DNA of 64,000 nt from Demequina sp. NBRC 110052 (GCF_002090075.1 NZ_BBRI01000003.1:62001-126000); one strand, 5' to 3'. Shown: positions 16,647 to 28,472, numbered from the stretch's first letter. Numbers and translations are program-made. The notes: generated by a model from the letters alone, not told the origin.

Positions 16647-17846
16647 CTAGAGGCCGAGGGCCTTCTTCTTGAGCGCGTCGTAGTCGTCCTGCGTGATGAG
16701 CCCGTCGTCGAGCATCTTCTTCGCGGAGGCGAGCTGCGCGTGCGGGTCCGGCGCGGCGGGAGCGGCAGGCTCCTGCGAGGCCGCGGCTGCTGCCATTCCT
16801 GCGGGCGCGCCGGGAGTCTGGGGAACCATGCCGCCGATCGCTCCCATGCCCATGCCCATCATGGCCAGGCCCGTGCCGCCGCCGGTCTCGCCTGCGGACT
16901 CCACGCCGCGCGCGACCGACTGCTTGAGGAACGTGTCCGCGCGCCCGCCGCTGAGCGCGTCGGCCTTGCGCACGTCGGACAGCAGCGCCTGCGTGTCGGC
17001 GTCGTACTCGATCGCGACGAGCGTGGCCGAGCTGATCTCCAGGCCACGTTCGGTGGTCCACTGGTAGTTCTTCTCGACCTCTTCTGACAGCGACTTCGCG
17101 AAGCCGACCGAGTCGCCCTGGATGGCGGTGATGCGGTGACCCTTGTCGGGGTCGTTGACGTAGCGCGAGAACGCGCCGGCGAGCGAGCCGACGACCTCGC
17201 TGAACAGCTGCTCGGACACAGGGTTGTCGGTCTGCGTGATGTCGAACGGACGCGCGCCCGCGGACAGGTAGCTCGCGGGCACCAGCGTCTTGACGAACAG
17301 GATCGGGTCGGCGATCTCCAGCACGTAGGTGCCGCGCGTGATCGCTCCCGCCTGGGTGTTGAGGTAGCGGTCGTCCCAGTAGATGGGGCTCTGCGTGCCG
17401 AACTTGTTGTTCGGGATCTCCTTGAGGTTCACGTAGAACGCGAGCTGCTGCCCCATGGGGCGCCCGCCGAACTTGAAGCGCTCCCACGAGGTCGTGAAGG
17501 TCGAGTTCAGCAGGCCGCCGCCGGAGAACACCGACTTGGAGTCCTGGGAGTCCGAGTCCCAGCGGTACGCGCCCGCCTCGGCGACCACAGAGGTGACCGC
17601 GCCGTCCTGGAACGTGAGCAGGCCGTAGCCCTCAGGCACCACGATCACGGAGCCGTTGGTGATGATGTTGTCCGAGCCGCGCGTGTTCTGGCCGCGTCCG
17701 GCGTTGGTCCCCTGGGTCACGGCGGGGAACAGCACGTCGGTGTCGCCGATGTTCGCGGGCGGCACGAGGAAGTCGAGGAACTGGTCCCCGAAGGACGACT
17801 TCAGCGCGTCCCATCCCGCTCCGAGCGCGATCTGAATGAATCCCAC
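16647..17846 (-). CDS. SPFH/virion-core-like protein with C-terminal SHOCT domain (YdjI-like)
   Basis: The 399-residue protein begins VGFIQIALGAGWDALKSSFG at a GTG with GGGAG six bases upstream; the frame runs further upstream but without family resemblance. An SPFH/Band-7-like region spans about 80-300. A Gly/Met/Ala/Pro linker follows, and then a SHOCT module (SAKKMLDDGLITQDDYDALKKKAL). SPFH proteins form ring-like membrane scaffolds. It heads a three-gene operon with the zinc-ribbon and small membrane proteins. The B. subtilis counterpart follows pspA and responds to cell-envelope stress; no pspA is present here. Confidence 0.85.
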   Translation of the reverse strand: MGFIQIALGAGWDALKSSFGDQFLDFLVPPANIGDTDVLFPAVTQGTNAGRGQNTRGSDNIITNGSVIVVPEGYGLLTFQDGAVTSVVAEAGAYRWDSDSQDSKSVFSGGGLLNSTFTTSWERFKFGGRPMGQQLAFYVNLKEIPNNKFGTQSPIYWDDRYLNTQAGAITRGTYVLEIADPILFVKTLVPASYLSAGARPFDITQTDNPVSEQLFSEVVGSLAGAFSRYVNDPDKGHRITAIQGDSVGFAKSLSEEVEKNYQWTTERGLEISSATLVAIEYDADTQALLSDVRKADALSGGRADTFLKQSVARGVESAGETGGGTGLAMMGMGMGAIGGMVPQTPGAPAGMAAAAASQEPAAPAAPDPHAQLASAKKMLDDGLITQDDYDALKKKALGL

Positions 17847-18018
17847 GGTCGACTCCCGTCGTCTCGCGCGGGCGGATGCGTTCCGCCCGCTCCCCTCCGA
17901 GCCCTGCCGGACCCGCTCAGCGAATCTATCCAAGCGCCCTGACGGTGACAACCGGTGACGCGCCGGTCGACCTCAACCCTCGGACGGCGTCGCACACGTG
18001 GCTCGCCGCCGTGTCGGT

Positions 18019-18038
18019 GCCACAGGCAATACTGTGGC
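18019..18038. promoter_or_regulatory. inverted repeat around the MFS -10 box, candidate operator
   Basis: GCCACAG and CTGTGGC flank GCAATA. The candidate -10 AATACT at 18028-18033 lies inside, and the ATG follows two bases after. A bound repressor would cover the start site. No regulator gene is adjacent. Confidence 0.45.
18028..18033 (+). promoter_or_regulatory. candidate -10 box (AATACT), leaderless
   Basis: AATACT ends 7 bases before the ATG at 18040, and there is no ribosome site. Confidence 0.45.
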
Positions 18039-18039
18039 C

Positions 18040-19254
18040 ATGCCCGACGCCCGGTCCCCCTTGCGCGCGCTCGTCACGGGCCGCGTGGCGGAGCGGCTGA
18101 CGGACGAGCTCGCGATGATGGGCATCCCGCTCGTCGCGACGGTGACTCTCGCGGCCTCTCCTCTGTGGATCGGCACGATCAATGCGGCGCTGTTCGTCGC
18201 GCCGCTGCTCGTGGCGCTGCCCGCGGGCCTGTGGGCGGATCGCACCTCGCCGCGGCGGCTGATGGCCGCTGGCGCCGCCCTCCGCGGCATCGCGCTCGCA
18301 CTGATCGCGGTCGCGTGGGGCGTCGGGTGGCTCACGGAGCCCTGGCTGCTCGGGCTCGCCTTCGTGGCGGGGCTCGCGTCCACGACGTACGTGGTGGTGG
18401 CGCAATCCGCCGTGCCGGCCATGGTCCCGGCCGGCACCCTCGGCGCGGCGAACGCGCGCATCGAGACCGGCGCCCACGTGTCGTCGACCGTCGGACCGCT
18501 GGCGGGCGGCGCGCTCGGGAGGTTCCTGGCCGCTCCCCTGCTACCGCTCGTGGCGGCCCTGGCGACCGTGGTGACCGCGGCGTCGGCACTGCGCCTGCCC
18601 GAGCCGCGCCGCCACGTCCACGCCTCGCCGCCGCGCATCCGCGACGGGCTGCGGTACGTGCTGTCGCATCCGCTGCAGCACCGCATCCTGCTGCGCAGCG
18701 CGACCGCGATGATCGGGATGATGGCGATCGTCACGATGATGCCGGTGGCGGTCGTGCGGACCATGGGCTACGACGCACTCGCGCTCGGCCTGGTGCTCGG
18801 CGTCTCGGGCGTCGGCGGCATTCTGGGCGCCGCGGCAAGCCCCGCACTCGCCCGACGCTTCGGCGATGGTGGCGTCGTGGTGGTCGCCTCGGTGGTGGGA
18901 GGGCTCTCAGCGCTGCTCTATCCCATGTCGCTCGCGCTGCCGCGCGGCTGGGACATCGCCACGCTGCTGCTGGCGGAGACCCTGAGCCTGGGAGCCGTGA
19001 CGGTGTACTCGGTCACGGGCCGCACGCTCCGGCAGGAGCTGTGCCCACCCGAGCTGCAGGGGCGCATGAACGCGTCGATGAGCTTCGCGGTCCAGGGCTC
19101 GGGCCCGCTGGGAGCGCTGCTGGGAGGCGCCGTCGCCTCGTGGGCAGGAGTCCCGGCGGCCTTCTGGCTAGGCGCGGCGATCATCCTCGGCTCGGTACCG
19201 ATCGTGCTGCTCTCGCCGCTGCGCGGCATGCGGGAGATCCCCGTGGAGCGCTGA
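18040..19254 (+). CDS. MFS transporter 4
   Basis: The 404-residue MFS protein is shorter than the other three because it lacks N- and C-terminal extensions. It shows GLWADRTSPRRLMAAGAALR as motif A. It also has TLRQELCPPELQGRMNASMSF, clearly related to the CPP...GRM loop of the transporters at 8906 and 11339. I chose the ATG at 18040 (MPDARSPLRALVTGR) rather than the GTG at 17998, because the first helix follows at normal distance and a -10-like box sits 7 bases upstream. The substrate is unknown. Confidence 0.85.
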   Translation: MPDARSPLRALVTGRVAERLTDELAMMGIPLVATVTLAASPLWIGTINAALFVAPLLVALPAGLWADRTSPRRLMAAGAALRGIALALIAVAWGVGWLTEPWLLGLAFVAGLASTTYVVVAQSAVPAMVPAGTLGAANARIETGAHVSSTVGPLAGGALGRFLAAPLLPLVAALATVVTAASALRLPEPRRHVHASPPRIRDGLRYVLSHPLQHRILLRSATAMIGMMAIVTMMPVAVVRTMGYDALALGLVLGVSGVGGILGAAASPALARRFGDGGVVVVASVVGGLSALLYPMSLALPRGWDIATLLLAETLSLGAVTVYSVTGRTLRQELCPPELQGRMNASMSFAVQGSGPLGALLGGAVASWAGVPAAFWLGAAIILGSVPIVLLSPLRGMREIPVER

Positions 19255-19270
19255 CGCGCTCGGCGGCAGC

Positions 19271-20620
19271 TCAGCTCAGCGTGAGCCACTCCGACGCCGC
19301 GGTCGCCGACGCGGGCGCAATCTCACCGTCCCGGATGAAGTCGCCCCACGCCTGCCGCAACGCGGCGCCGATCTTCCTCAGCCTGTCTGGGGTCTCCTTC
19401 TTCAACGCCTCGGCGTGCACCCACGCCTCGGGCTCGCCCAGCAGCACGGGGATGTCCATGCCATGGCCGTCCGCGATGCGGGAGCCGGTGGCGCGCCAGC
19501 CGAGCACGTAGTGCACCGCGCGACCGCCTGCCTCCCGATGGGATGCGACGAGCCGCGCGGCCGACCGCTCGTACACGGCCTCCTGCAGTCGGCCCGCAGT
19601 GGCCCTGCGCACCGTCCCGCCGACGACCGGCGCCCTGAACGCTCGCCCCAGCGCGGGGATGGCCGCGCCTGCAAGCACACCTTCGTCGCTCATGTGGCCC
19701 ACCATCAGGTCGACGTCGCGGGCCTCCTCGAGGGCGGCCGTCCGCTCGCGCTCAAGCGGAAGCGGGTAGTGGCCCCACTGCGGACCGAGCGGCATGAGCC
19801 CCTTGAGCCCATGCCGTCGCGCGACCGCATAGGTGCGCTCGTGGGCCTCGTGAAGACGGTCGATGTCGAGGTCGCCGTCACGCTCGGGGCGGTCGACGGC
19901 CCTGAGAATCGTGCGGTACATCGCGTCGCGTCGGCCTCCGATGCCGAGCGGCGCGGACTGGAGGATCGCGCGCCGGAAGAGCCCGCGCGCCTCCGGAACG
20001 GTCAGCAGCGCGGCGATCGCGTCCGCACCCGCCGACTGGCCCATCGCGGTGATGCGGGTCGGGTCGCCCCCGAAGCTCATCGCGCACGCCCGCACCCACC
20101 GCAGCGCCTCGAGGATGTCGAGCAGACCGAGATTCGCGGGGACATCGCCGCCGCCGACCCAACCCAGCAGCCCCAGCCGGTACGTGACGCTCACCACGAT
20201 GACGCGCTGCTCACGCGCGAGCAGCGCCGGGTCGAAGCCGTCGAGATCGCCGCCGCCGGTGAGATAGCTGCCGCCGTGGACCCACACGACGACCGGGAGG
20301 CCCCGCGCGGAGCCGTCCCCCGCGTCGGGCGCGGGCTCGGCGGGCCATGTGACGGTGACGCGCTGGCACTGCTCGTCCATGCCGAGCCGCTCAAGGTAGT
20401 CGGGGCTGACGGAGGCCATGAGCCCGTCCGGATGCTGCGGACTGACGGACGCGCGCCTGGAGGCGTCGAACGGCTCGGACCAAGGGGTGGCAGGCGAGGG
20501 CCGCGCGTAGCGCTCCGCCGTCGCGTAAGGGATGCCGCGAGCGCGCCACAGATCGCCGTCCCGATGCGCCACGACCGGTCCGAGCGCCGTCTCGACCACC
20601 GTCGTGTCTTCACTGGACAT
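19271..20620 (-). CDS. type-B carboxylesterase (COesterase family)
   Basis: The 449-residue alpha/beta-hydrolase of the carboxylesterase-B/PnbA family should hydrolyse carboxylic esters. The N-terminal TALGPVVAHRDGDLWRARGIPYA is the family entry. WVHGGSYLTGGG supplies the oxyanion hole, GQSAGADA holds the nucleophilic serine (the usual motif is GESAGG), and GHGMDIP carries the likely catalytic His. The start at 20620 has GGGAG eight bases upstream; the ATG at 20638 has none. It converges with MFS transporter 4 and is slightly short for the family. The substrate is unknown. Confidence 0.85.
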   Translation of the reverse strand: MSSEDTTVVETALGPVVAHRDGDLWRARGIPYATAERYARPSPATPWSEPFDASRRASVSPQHPDGLMASVSPDYLERLGMDEQCQRVTVTWPAEPAPDAGDGSARGLPVVVWVHGGSYLTGGGDLDGFDPALLAREQRVIVVSVTYRLGLLGWVGGGDVPANLGLLDILEALRWVRACAMSFGGDPTRITAMGQSAGADAIAALLTVPEARGLFRRAILQSAPLGIGGRRDAMYRTILRAVDRPERDGDLDIDRLHEAHERTYAVARRHGLKGLMPLGPQWGHYPLPLERERTAALEEARDVDLMVGHMSDEGVLAGAAIPALGRAFRAPVVGGTVRRATAGRLQEAVYERSAARLVASHREAGGRAVHYVLGWRATGSRIADGHGMDIPVLLGEPEAWVHAEALKKETPDRLRKIGAALRQAWGDFIRDGEIAPASATAASEWLTLS

Positions 20621-20740
20621 GGCTCGTTCTCCCTGCATTTTCTGCCCTCACCGCCCCCTCCTCGACTCTACGCCCGGAAGATGACTGGGCATCGTTCACC
20701 TGTGGGCGAACTCGGCCACCGCGACGTCACCCGGGCGTGA

Positions 20741-20746
20741 CAGAAT
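20741..20746 (+). promoter_or_regulatory. candidate -10 box (CAGAAT), leaderless pepN
   Basis: CAGAAT ends 7 bases before the pepN ATG at 20753. No ribosome site is visible. Confidence 0.4.
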
Positions 20747-20752
20747 CCATCC

Positions 20753-23359
20753 ATGCCAGGTACCAACCTCACACGCGCCGAGGCCGAGGCCCGCGCCAGC
20801 GTCGTCACCGTCGACGCCTACGACATCGAGCTCGATCTCACCACCTCTGAGAAGACGTTCCGCTCGACCTCCACCGTCCGCTTCTCCGCCACCCCCGGGG
20901 AGTCGACGTTCATCGACCTCATCGCGCCCGCCGTGCTGAGCATCACCCTCAATGGCGAGGAGCTGGACGCCGCTGAGCACTTCGCTGACAGCCGCATCGC
21001 GCTGCCGAACCTCAAGGTGGAGAACGAGCTGACGGTCGTCGCCGACTGCGCCTTCATGAACACCGGCGAGGGCCTGCACCGCTTCGTCGACCCCGAGGAC
21101 GACGAGGTCTACCTCTACTCGCAGTTCGAGGTCGCCGACACTCGCCGCGTGTACGCGGTGTTCGAGCAGCCCGACCTCAAGGCGAGCTTCACGTTCCACG
21201 TCACTGCGCCGGCGCACTGGCACGTGCTGTCCAACTCGCCCTCCACCCGCACCGAGGTCGAGGGCACGGTCATCAACGCGGGCCAGCAGCGTGGCATCGC
21301 GCGCTGGGACTTCTCCCCCACGACTCGCATCCCCTGCTACGTCACCGCGATCGTCGCGGGCCCGTACCACGAGGTGCCCGGCACCGTGGAGTCGCGCAAG
21401 GGCACGCTGAGCGCCAACGTGTACTGCCGCAAGGCTCTGGCCGAGTTCCTCGACGCCGACGTCATCCTCGACGACACCCAGAAGGGCTTCTCTTTCTACG
21501 AGGAGAAGTTCCAGATGGACTACCCGTTCGAGAAGTACGACCAGATCTTCGTGCCCGAGTTCAATGCGGGCGCCATGGAGAACGCGGGCTGCGTCACGTT
21601 CCTCGAGGACTACGTGTTCCGCTCCAAGACCGCGCAGGCGCGCATCGAGCGCCGCACCGTGACCGTGCTTCACGAGCTCGCGCACATGTGGTTCGGCGAC
21701 CTGGTCACCATGAAGTGGTGGAACGACCTGTGGCTCAACGAGTCGTTCGCCGAGTTCGCCTCGACGCTCGCCACCGCGGAGACCACCAAGTACGCCGACG
21801 CGTGGGTCACGTTCAACTCGCTCGAGAAGTCGTGGGCGTACCGCCAGGACCAGCTGCCGTCGACGCACCCGATCATGGCCGACATCAAGGACCTCGAGGA
21901 CGTCGAGGTGAACTTCGACGGCATCACGTACGCCAAGGGCGCGTCCGTGCTACGCCAGCTCGTCGCCTACGTGGGCCAGGACGAGTTCTTCGCGGGCGTC
22001 GCGGAGTACTTCCGCAAGCACCACCACGCGAACGCGACGCTCAAGGACCTGCTGGTCGAGCTCGAGGCCGCTTCCGGCCGTGACCTCGCGTCGTGGTCCG
22101 ACGTGTGGCTGCAGAAGGCGGGCGTCACGACGCTGCGACCCGTCATCGAGGAGGACAGCAACGGCGACATCGCCGCGTTCTCGGTGGTGCAGGAGGTGCC
22201 CGAGGAGTGGCCGACGCAGCGTCCCCACCGCATCGGCATCGGAGGCTACGACGTCGTCACCGACGACGCCGGCGAGCACGTGCTCAAGCAGACGCTGTTC
22301 GTCGAGGTGGACATCGCGGGCGAGCGCACCGAGATCCCCGAGCTCGTCGGCATCGCCCGGCCCGCGCTGATCCTCGTCAACGACGGGGACCTGGCCTACG
22401 CGAAGGTGCGCCTCGACGAGGTGTCGCTCGCGACGGCCGTCGAGCACGTGGGCGGCTTCACCGAAGCGCTGCCGCGCTCCATGGTGCTCGCGGCGGCCTG
22501 GGACATGACGCGCGACGGCGAGATGCCCGCGCGTCAGTACATCGCGCTGGTGCTCGGCTGCATCGCCGCCGAGGACCAGTCGACCGTGACCATGATGCTG
22601 CTGCGCCAGCTGCAGACGGCACTGTCGCTGTACGTCGCGCCCGCCAAGGCGGACGAGGTGTCGGAGGATGCGGCCGATGCACTGTGGTCGCTCGCACTCG
22701 GCGCGGAGGCCGGCTCGGACAACCAGTTGCAGTTCCTCAAGGCTTTCGCGGCGCTCGCCTCGTCGGGCTCGCAGCTCGACACCGTGCAGGCGATCCTCGA
22801 CGACAAGATCCACCTCGAGGGCCTTCCCATCGACACGGATCTCGCGTGGGATCTGCTGACCGCGCTCGTCGCGGGCGGCCGTGCCGGAGAGGTCGCGATC
22901 GAGCTGCAGCTGTCCAAGGACGCCACCGCGTCGGGCCAGCGCCGCGCCGCGCACGCCCGCGCCGCACTGCCCACGCCCGAGGGCAAGCAGGCCGCGTGGG
23001 ACGCGCTCGTGAACGCCCCCGAGGGCGAGGATCTGCCCAACGCACTGCAGTTCGCTGCCACCGCGGGCTTCAACCACGTGCATGACGTGCACGTGCTCGA
23101 GCCCTTCGTCGACCAGTACTTCTCGATGCTGCGCCGCATCTACAAGGACAAGACGAACGAGATGGCGACCAACCTGATCGAGGGGCTCTACCCGACCCTC
23201 CTCGCGGGCCGCGTGCCGGACCTGCAGGACCGCGCTTTCGCGTGGCTCGAGGCGAACGCCGACGCGCACGACGCGCTCAAGCGTCTGGTGATCGAGGGCA
23301 AGGACGGCGTGCGCCGGTCGCTCGTGAACCAGGCCGCGGACGCGGCGTACGAGGCGTAG
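20753..23359 (+). CDS. pepN: aminopeptidase N (M1 family), copy 1
   Basis: The 868-residue zinc aminopeptidase removes N-terminal residues from peptides in the cytoplasm. It opens MPGTNLTRAEAEARA, typical of actinobacterial PepN. GAMEN at residues 273-277 binds the substrate N-terminus. HELAH at 307-311 and E330 are the zinc ligands and catalytic Glu (HExxH-18-E). The C-terminal half is the helical ERAP1-like domain. No signal peptide is present. A paralogue lies 2.3 kb downstream in the same orientation, with an oppositely oriented surface-protein gene between them. A strong hairpin follows the stop. Confidence 0.96.
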   Translation: MPGTNLTRAEAEARASVVTVDAYDIELDLTTSEKTFRSTSTVRFSATPGESTFIDLIAPAVLSITLNGEELDAAEHFADSRIALPNLKVENELTVVADCAFMNTGEGLHRFVDPEDDEVYLYSQFEVADTRRVYAVFEQPDLKASFTFHVTAPAHWHVLSNSPSTRTEVEGTVINAGQQRGIARWDFSPTTRIPCYVTAIVAGPYHEVPGTVESRKGTLSANVYCRKALAEFLDADVILDDTQKGFSFYEEKFQMDYPFEKYDQIFVPEFNAGAMENAGCVTFLEDYVFRSKTAQARIERRTVTVLHELAHMWFGDLVTMKWWNDLWLNESFAEFASTLATAETTKYADAWVTFNSLEKSWAYRQDQLPSTHPIMADIKDLEDVEVNFDGITYAKGASVLRQLVAYVGQDEFFAGVAEYFRKHHHANATLKDLLVELEAASGRDLASWSDVWLQKAGVTTLRPVIEEDSNGDIAAFSVVQEVPEEWPTQRPHRIGIGGYDVVTDDAGEHVLKQTLFVEVDIAGERTEIPELVGIARPALILVNDGDLAYAKVRLDEVSLATAVEHVGGFTEALPRSMVLAAAWDMTRDGEMPARQYIALVLGCIAAEDQSTVTMMLLRQLQTALSLYVAPAKADEVSEDAADALWSLALGAEAGSDNQLQFLKAFAALASSGSQLDTVQAILDDKIHLEGLPIDTDLAWDLLTALVAGGRAGEVAIELQLSKDATASGQRRAAHARAALPTPEGKQAAWDALVNAPEGEDLPNALQFAATAGFNHVHDVHVLEPFVDQYFSMLRRIYKDKTNEMATNLIEGLYPTLLAGRVPDLQDRAFAWLEANADAHDALKRLVIEGKDGVRRSLVNQAADAAYEA

Positions 23360-23382
23360 CCGCTGCGCGACGCACACGCGCG

Positions 23383-23419
23383 ACGAGGCCCGGGATCTGG
23401 CAGTGGTCCCGGGCCTCGT
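23383..23419. terminator. strong hairpin terminator between convergent genes
   Basis: ACGAGGCCCGGGA and TCCCGGGCCTCGT form a perfect 13-bp stem with an 11-base loop, 23 bases after the pepN stop. It also faces the 3' end of the surface-protein gene. Confidence 0.85.
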
Positions 23420-23481
23420 GCTTCCTCAGCACTGCCTCAGCGGAGCTCAGCTCCCCGCGTCAGCAGGAGTTCTTCTCTCAC

Positions 23482-25422
23482 TCACCCGCCGGCGACGTCG
23501 TCGTCGGCCGTGATGGTCGTGGTCTCGTTGCAGTACGTGACCGCGTTGTTGTAGTCGTCCGCGGGACGGACGATCTTCCAGTACCACGTGCCCGGCGCGC
23601 TCACAGAGATGCCCGTGCTGGTCGCGGCGGTCTCGTCAGCGTTGAGCGTCACGGTCTCAGTGCCCACGGGCGTGCCGGTGCAGTCCGCGGTGGTGTAGAG
23701 CCCGAACGTGACCTGAGTCGGCGCGTCGGACGCGCCCGCCCTGACGCCGGTGAACGTCACCGCGTCGTGCAGCACCCAGGACTGGGTCGTGCTCGCCGTC
23801 GGCGAGGCAGGCGTGTCGGCGTTCGTGATGTAGCACTCGGCCGTTCCTCCTGCGGGCACCACGACGCTGGCACAGCTGGCGACCGGCCCGTTCCCGTCAT
23901 CGTAGGAGTAGGTCGGGCTCGTGGAGTAGCCGTCTGGGAAGTCGTACGGACTGTCATCCGCAAGGTCCTCGGTCACAGCGTATGCGCCTGCAGGCACCGT
24001 GTACTCGAGGTACCCGGTCAGCGGGTCAGCGTCGCTCGGAGTCTCGTCGCCGAACACCTGGTTGAGCATCGAGTACGAGTTCGGCCCCGTGATGTCCACG
24101 CGGAACGCGGACGCCGTCGCTGTCAGGCCGTCGTCGTTGACCACGGTCTTGTAGACCTTGAGGGTTCCGATCTGCTCCTTGTTGGTGATGACGCACGAGG
24201 TGGTCTGGCCTGCGACCACGGGGAACGTCGTCGAGATGGTCGCCGTAGAGCCAGGAGTGTTGTCGACGAGCGTGTACGCCGTGCCGGCGCCGTCGTTCGT
24301 GGTGCACACGAGGCTCACGAGTTCAGTCGACACGGTGCCATCGGTTCCGGCCTCGATGAGCTCGGCGAGCGTGTAGTCGGTGCCGGCCTTGAGCTTGGTC
24401 TCCACCACGGCCGTCCCGGGGACTCCGCTCGCACCTGGGACGACGTAACCCGTGTCTACGTTGGCGGGGTTCTCCGTGGTCACGTCGTCCGCGTAACGCA
24501 TGGTGCCGCCGGTGCGGTCGAGCGTGTACTTGTATAGGTCGTCGTACGAGTTGGTCGTATTGAGGATCTTCGTGATCTTCACCGAGCCGCACGACTGCAA
24601 CGTGATGTAGTCGGTGATGTCGACGAGCGCCACGTCCTTGTAGTCGGCCTCATCGGAGTTGCCGGTCAGGGTGCTCGGGATGATGTTTCCGATGGTCAGA
24701 CACTTGTCCTGCGCTCCTCCGTACACGGCCTGCGTGATGTTGACGGCCATCTCGACCCATCCCGAGCCGCCATCGACGGAGCCGATGCCGTACTCCTCGG
24801 TGATGTCGAAGAGCGGACCGAGCCTGAGCGCGCCCTCGGGCCCGTCGGGATCGTCCTCCCAGACGCGGTAGCCGAGCTCAACCCCGTTGCCCTGGTAGTC
24901 CGCGACGAGGATGAAATCGCCGGCCTGGCGGTGGAGCCACGGGTTGCAGTTGGCCTTGAGGTAGTCGTCACTCTGCTCGTAGTCGCACTCGGGCGGCGCT
25001 GGATCCTGCATGAACTCCCACGCCGACTGGCCTGTGCTGAACTTCTCGATGTTGAACGCGAAGTAGCCCCACAGGTCGGAGCCGTCGGTGGCGAAGTCCA
25101 TGAGAACCCGGGTGAAGTCGGTGCCAGGGTTCGGGTTGGAGGTGTCGAGCACTGGGAGCGGTGCGAGGTTGATCGGGGCGACCTTGGTCGCGGCGCCGTT
25201 CTTGGGGCCGAGCTCCTTGTCGTTGCCCGAGCCCTCGTCGGGATACCCGAGATCGACGGTCACGCCGTCACTGAGCTCCGACGAGGGATCTGCATCCGTC
25301 GGGTCCCACGTGAAGGCTGCGGGCAACGCGGCATTGGCTGGCAGCGCCGTCAGCACGGCGATGACGAGTGCCGCCACCGCGAGCAGTGCGAGGCGCGCTC
25401 GCATGGGGACTGTGATATTCAC
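23482..25422 (-). CDS. secreted surface protein with SpaA/prealbumin-like repeats, no sorting signal
   Basis: The 646-residue exported protein starts at a GTG behind a strong GAGGAGAG site. The signal peptide is VNITVPMRARLALLAVAA... with cleavage after PANA. Residues from about 30 to 290 form a Cys-containing adhesin-like N-terminal domain. About three prealbumin-like modules of roughly 100 residues follow, two of them ending in the characteristic C-x-ITN (SCVITNKEQ, ECYITNADTP). Such modules occur in pilins and adhesins. The chain stops at ITADDDVAGG with no LPXTG, membrane helix or basic tail, so it would be released or held by other contacts unless a neighbouring frame was lost. Confidence 0.75.
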   Translation of the reverse strand: MNITVPMRARLALLAVAALVIAVLTALPANAALPAAFTWDPTDADPSSELSDGVTVDLGYPDEGSGNDKELGPKNGAATKVAPINLAPLPVLDTSNPNPGTDFTRVLMDFATDGSDLWGYFAFNIEKFSTGQSAWEFMQDPAPPECDYEQSDDYLKANCNPWLHRQAGDFILVADYQGNGVELGYRVWEDDPDGPEGALRLGPLFDITEEYGIGSVDGGSGWVEMAVNITQAVYGGAQDKCLTIGNIIPSTLTGNSDEADYKDVALVDITDYITLQSCGSVKITKILNTTNSYDDLYKYTLDRTGGTMRYADDVTTENPANVDTGYVVPGASGVPGTAVVETKLKAGTDYTLAELIEAGTDGTVSTELVSLVCTTNDGAGTAYTLVDNTPGSTATISTTFPVVAGQTTSCVITNKEQIGTLKVYKTVVNDDGLTATASAFRVDITGPNSYSMLNQVFGDETPSDADPLTGYLEYTVPAGAYAVTEDLADDSPYDFPDGYSTSPTYSYDDGNGPVASCASVVVPAGGTAECYITNADTPASPTASTTQSWVLHDAVTFTGVRAGASDAPTQVTFGLYTTADCTGTPVGTETVTLNADETAATSTGISVSAPGTWYWKIVRPADDYNNAVTYCNETTTITADDDVAGG

Positions 25423-25563
25423 TTCTCTCTCCTCAGACTGGATCGCATGAATGCGGTTGGCACCAGTCGAGGCGCCGGACCGTCGTCGGCCTGTGAATCC
25501 CCTTCGAGGACAGGCGGCGTCCGTGTGCCTTGGAGCGTCGGCGGTGTGGACATGCGACGTCTT

Positions 25564-25579
25564 TGTGACATATCTCACA
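25564..25579. promoter_or_regulatory. CRP/GlxR-type site, perfect TGTGA-N6-TCACA
   Basis: TGTGACATATCTCACA matches the CRP/GlxR consensus in all ten conserved positions. It lies 71 bases before the second pepN and 142 bases before the divergent surface-protein gene, so either or both could be controlled by a cAMP-responsive regulator. Confidence 0.65.
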
Positions 25580-25649
25580 TTTCGCGCGACACCTCATCGT
25601 CATCCCGCTCGCCTCATGTCGCAAGTCGAGCCGTGGGAGACTCGTAGCC

Positions 25650-28232
<2,583 letters not shown>

Positions 28233-28285
28233 ACGCGCGCGAACGCCCCATGCGGGACGTGACGACTGCCTCACATCCCTCTCGC

Positions 28286-28298
28286 TTGCCATTGGCAA
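28286..28298. repeat. 13-bp palindrome in a convergent gap
   Basis: TTGCCATTGGCAA is a perfect inverted repeat around a central T. It lies between the 3' ends of pepN and malQ, where no promoter is needed. The 240-base gap shows no convincing gene. Confidence 0.4.
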
Positions 28299-28394
28299 AC
28301 GCCGCGCCGCCTGGCACTCTGGCGAAGCGTAGTTCGACGGCGTCGCGGCTGTACCGTTCCGGCGGTCGCACCCTCAGGACGCTGCGCTGCGCGG

Positions 28395-28431
28395 CGCGCC
28401 GGGCGGACCGAAGGGGGGACTGCCCGGCGCG
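28395..28431. terminator. hairpin terminator between pepN and malQ
   Basis: CGCGCCGGGC and GCCCGGCGCG form a perfect 10-bp stem with a 17-base loop, 42 bases from the malQ stop on the opposite strand. Confidence 0.5.
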
Positions 28432-28472
28432 TCTCCCGCGTGCGCACCTCACGGTCGAGGGCGCGGTGGGGA

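Noticed and set aside
17847-17951. Extra 35 N-terminal residues on the SPFH protein
   Set aside because: The extension is Arg/Ser-rich with no family resemblance, whereas GTG 17846 has GGGAG six bases upstream and the typical VGFIQIALGA start.
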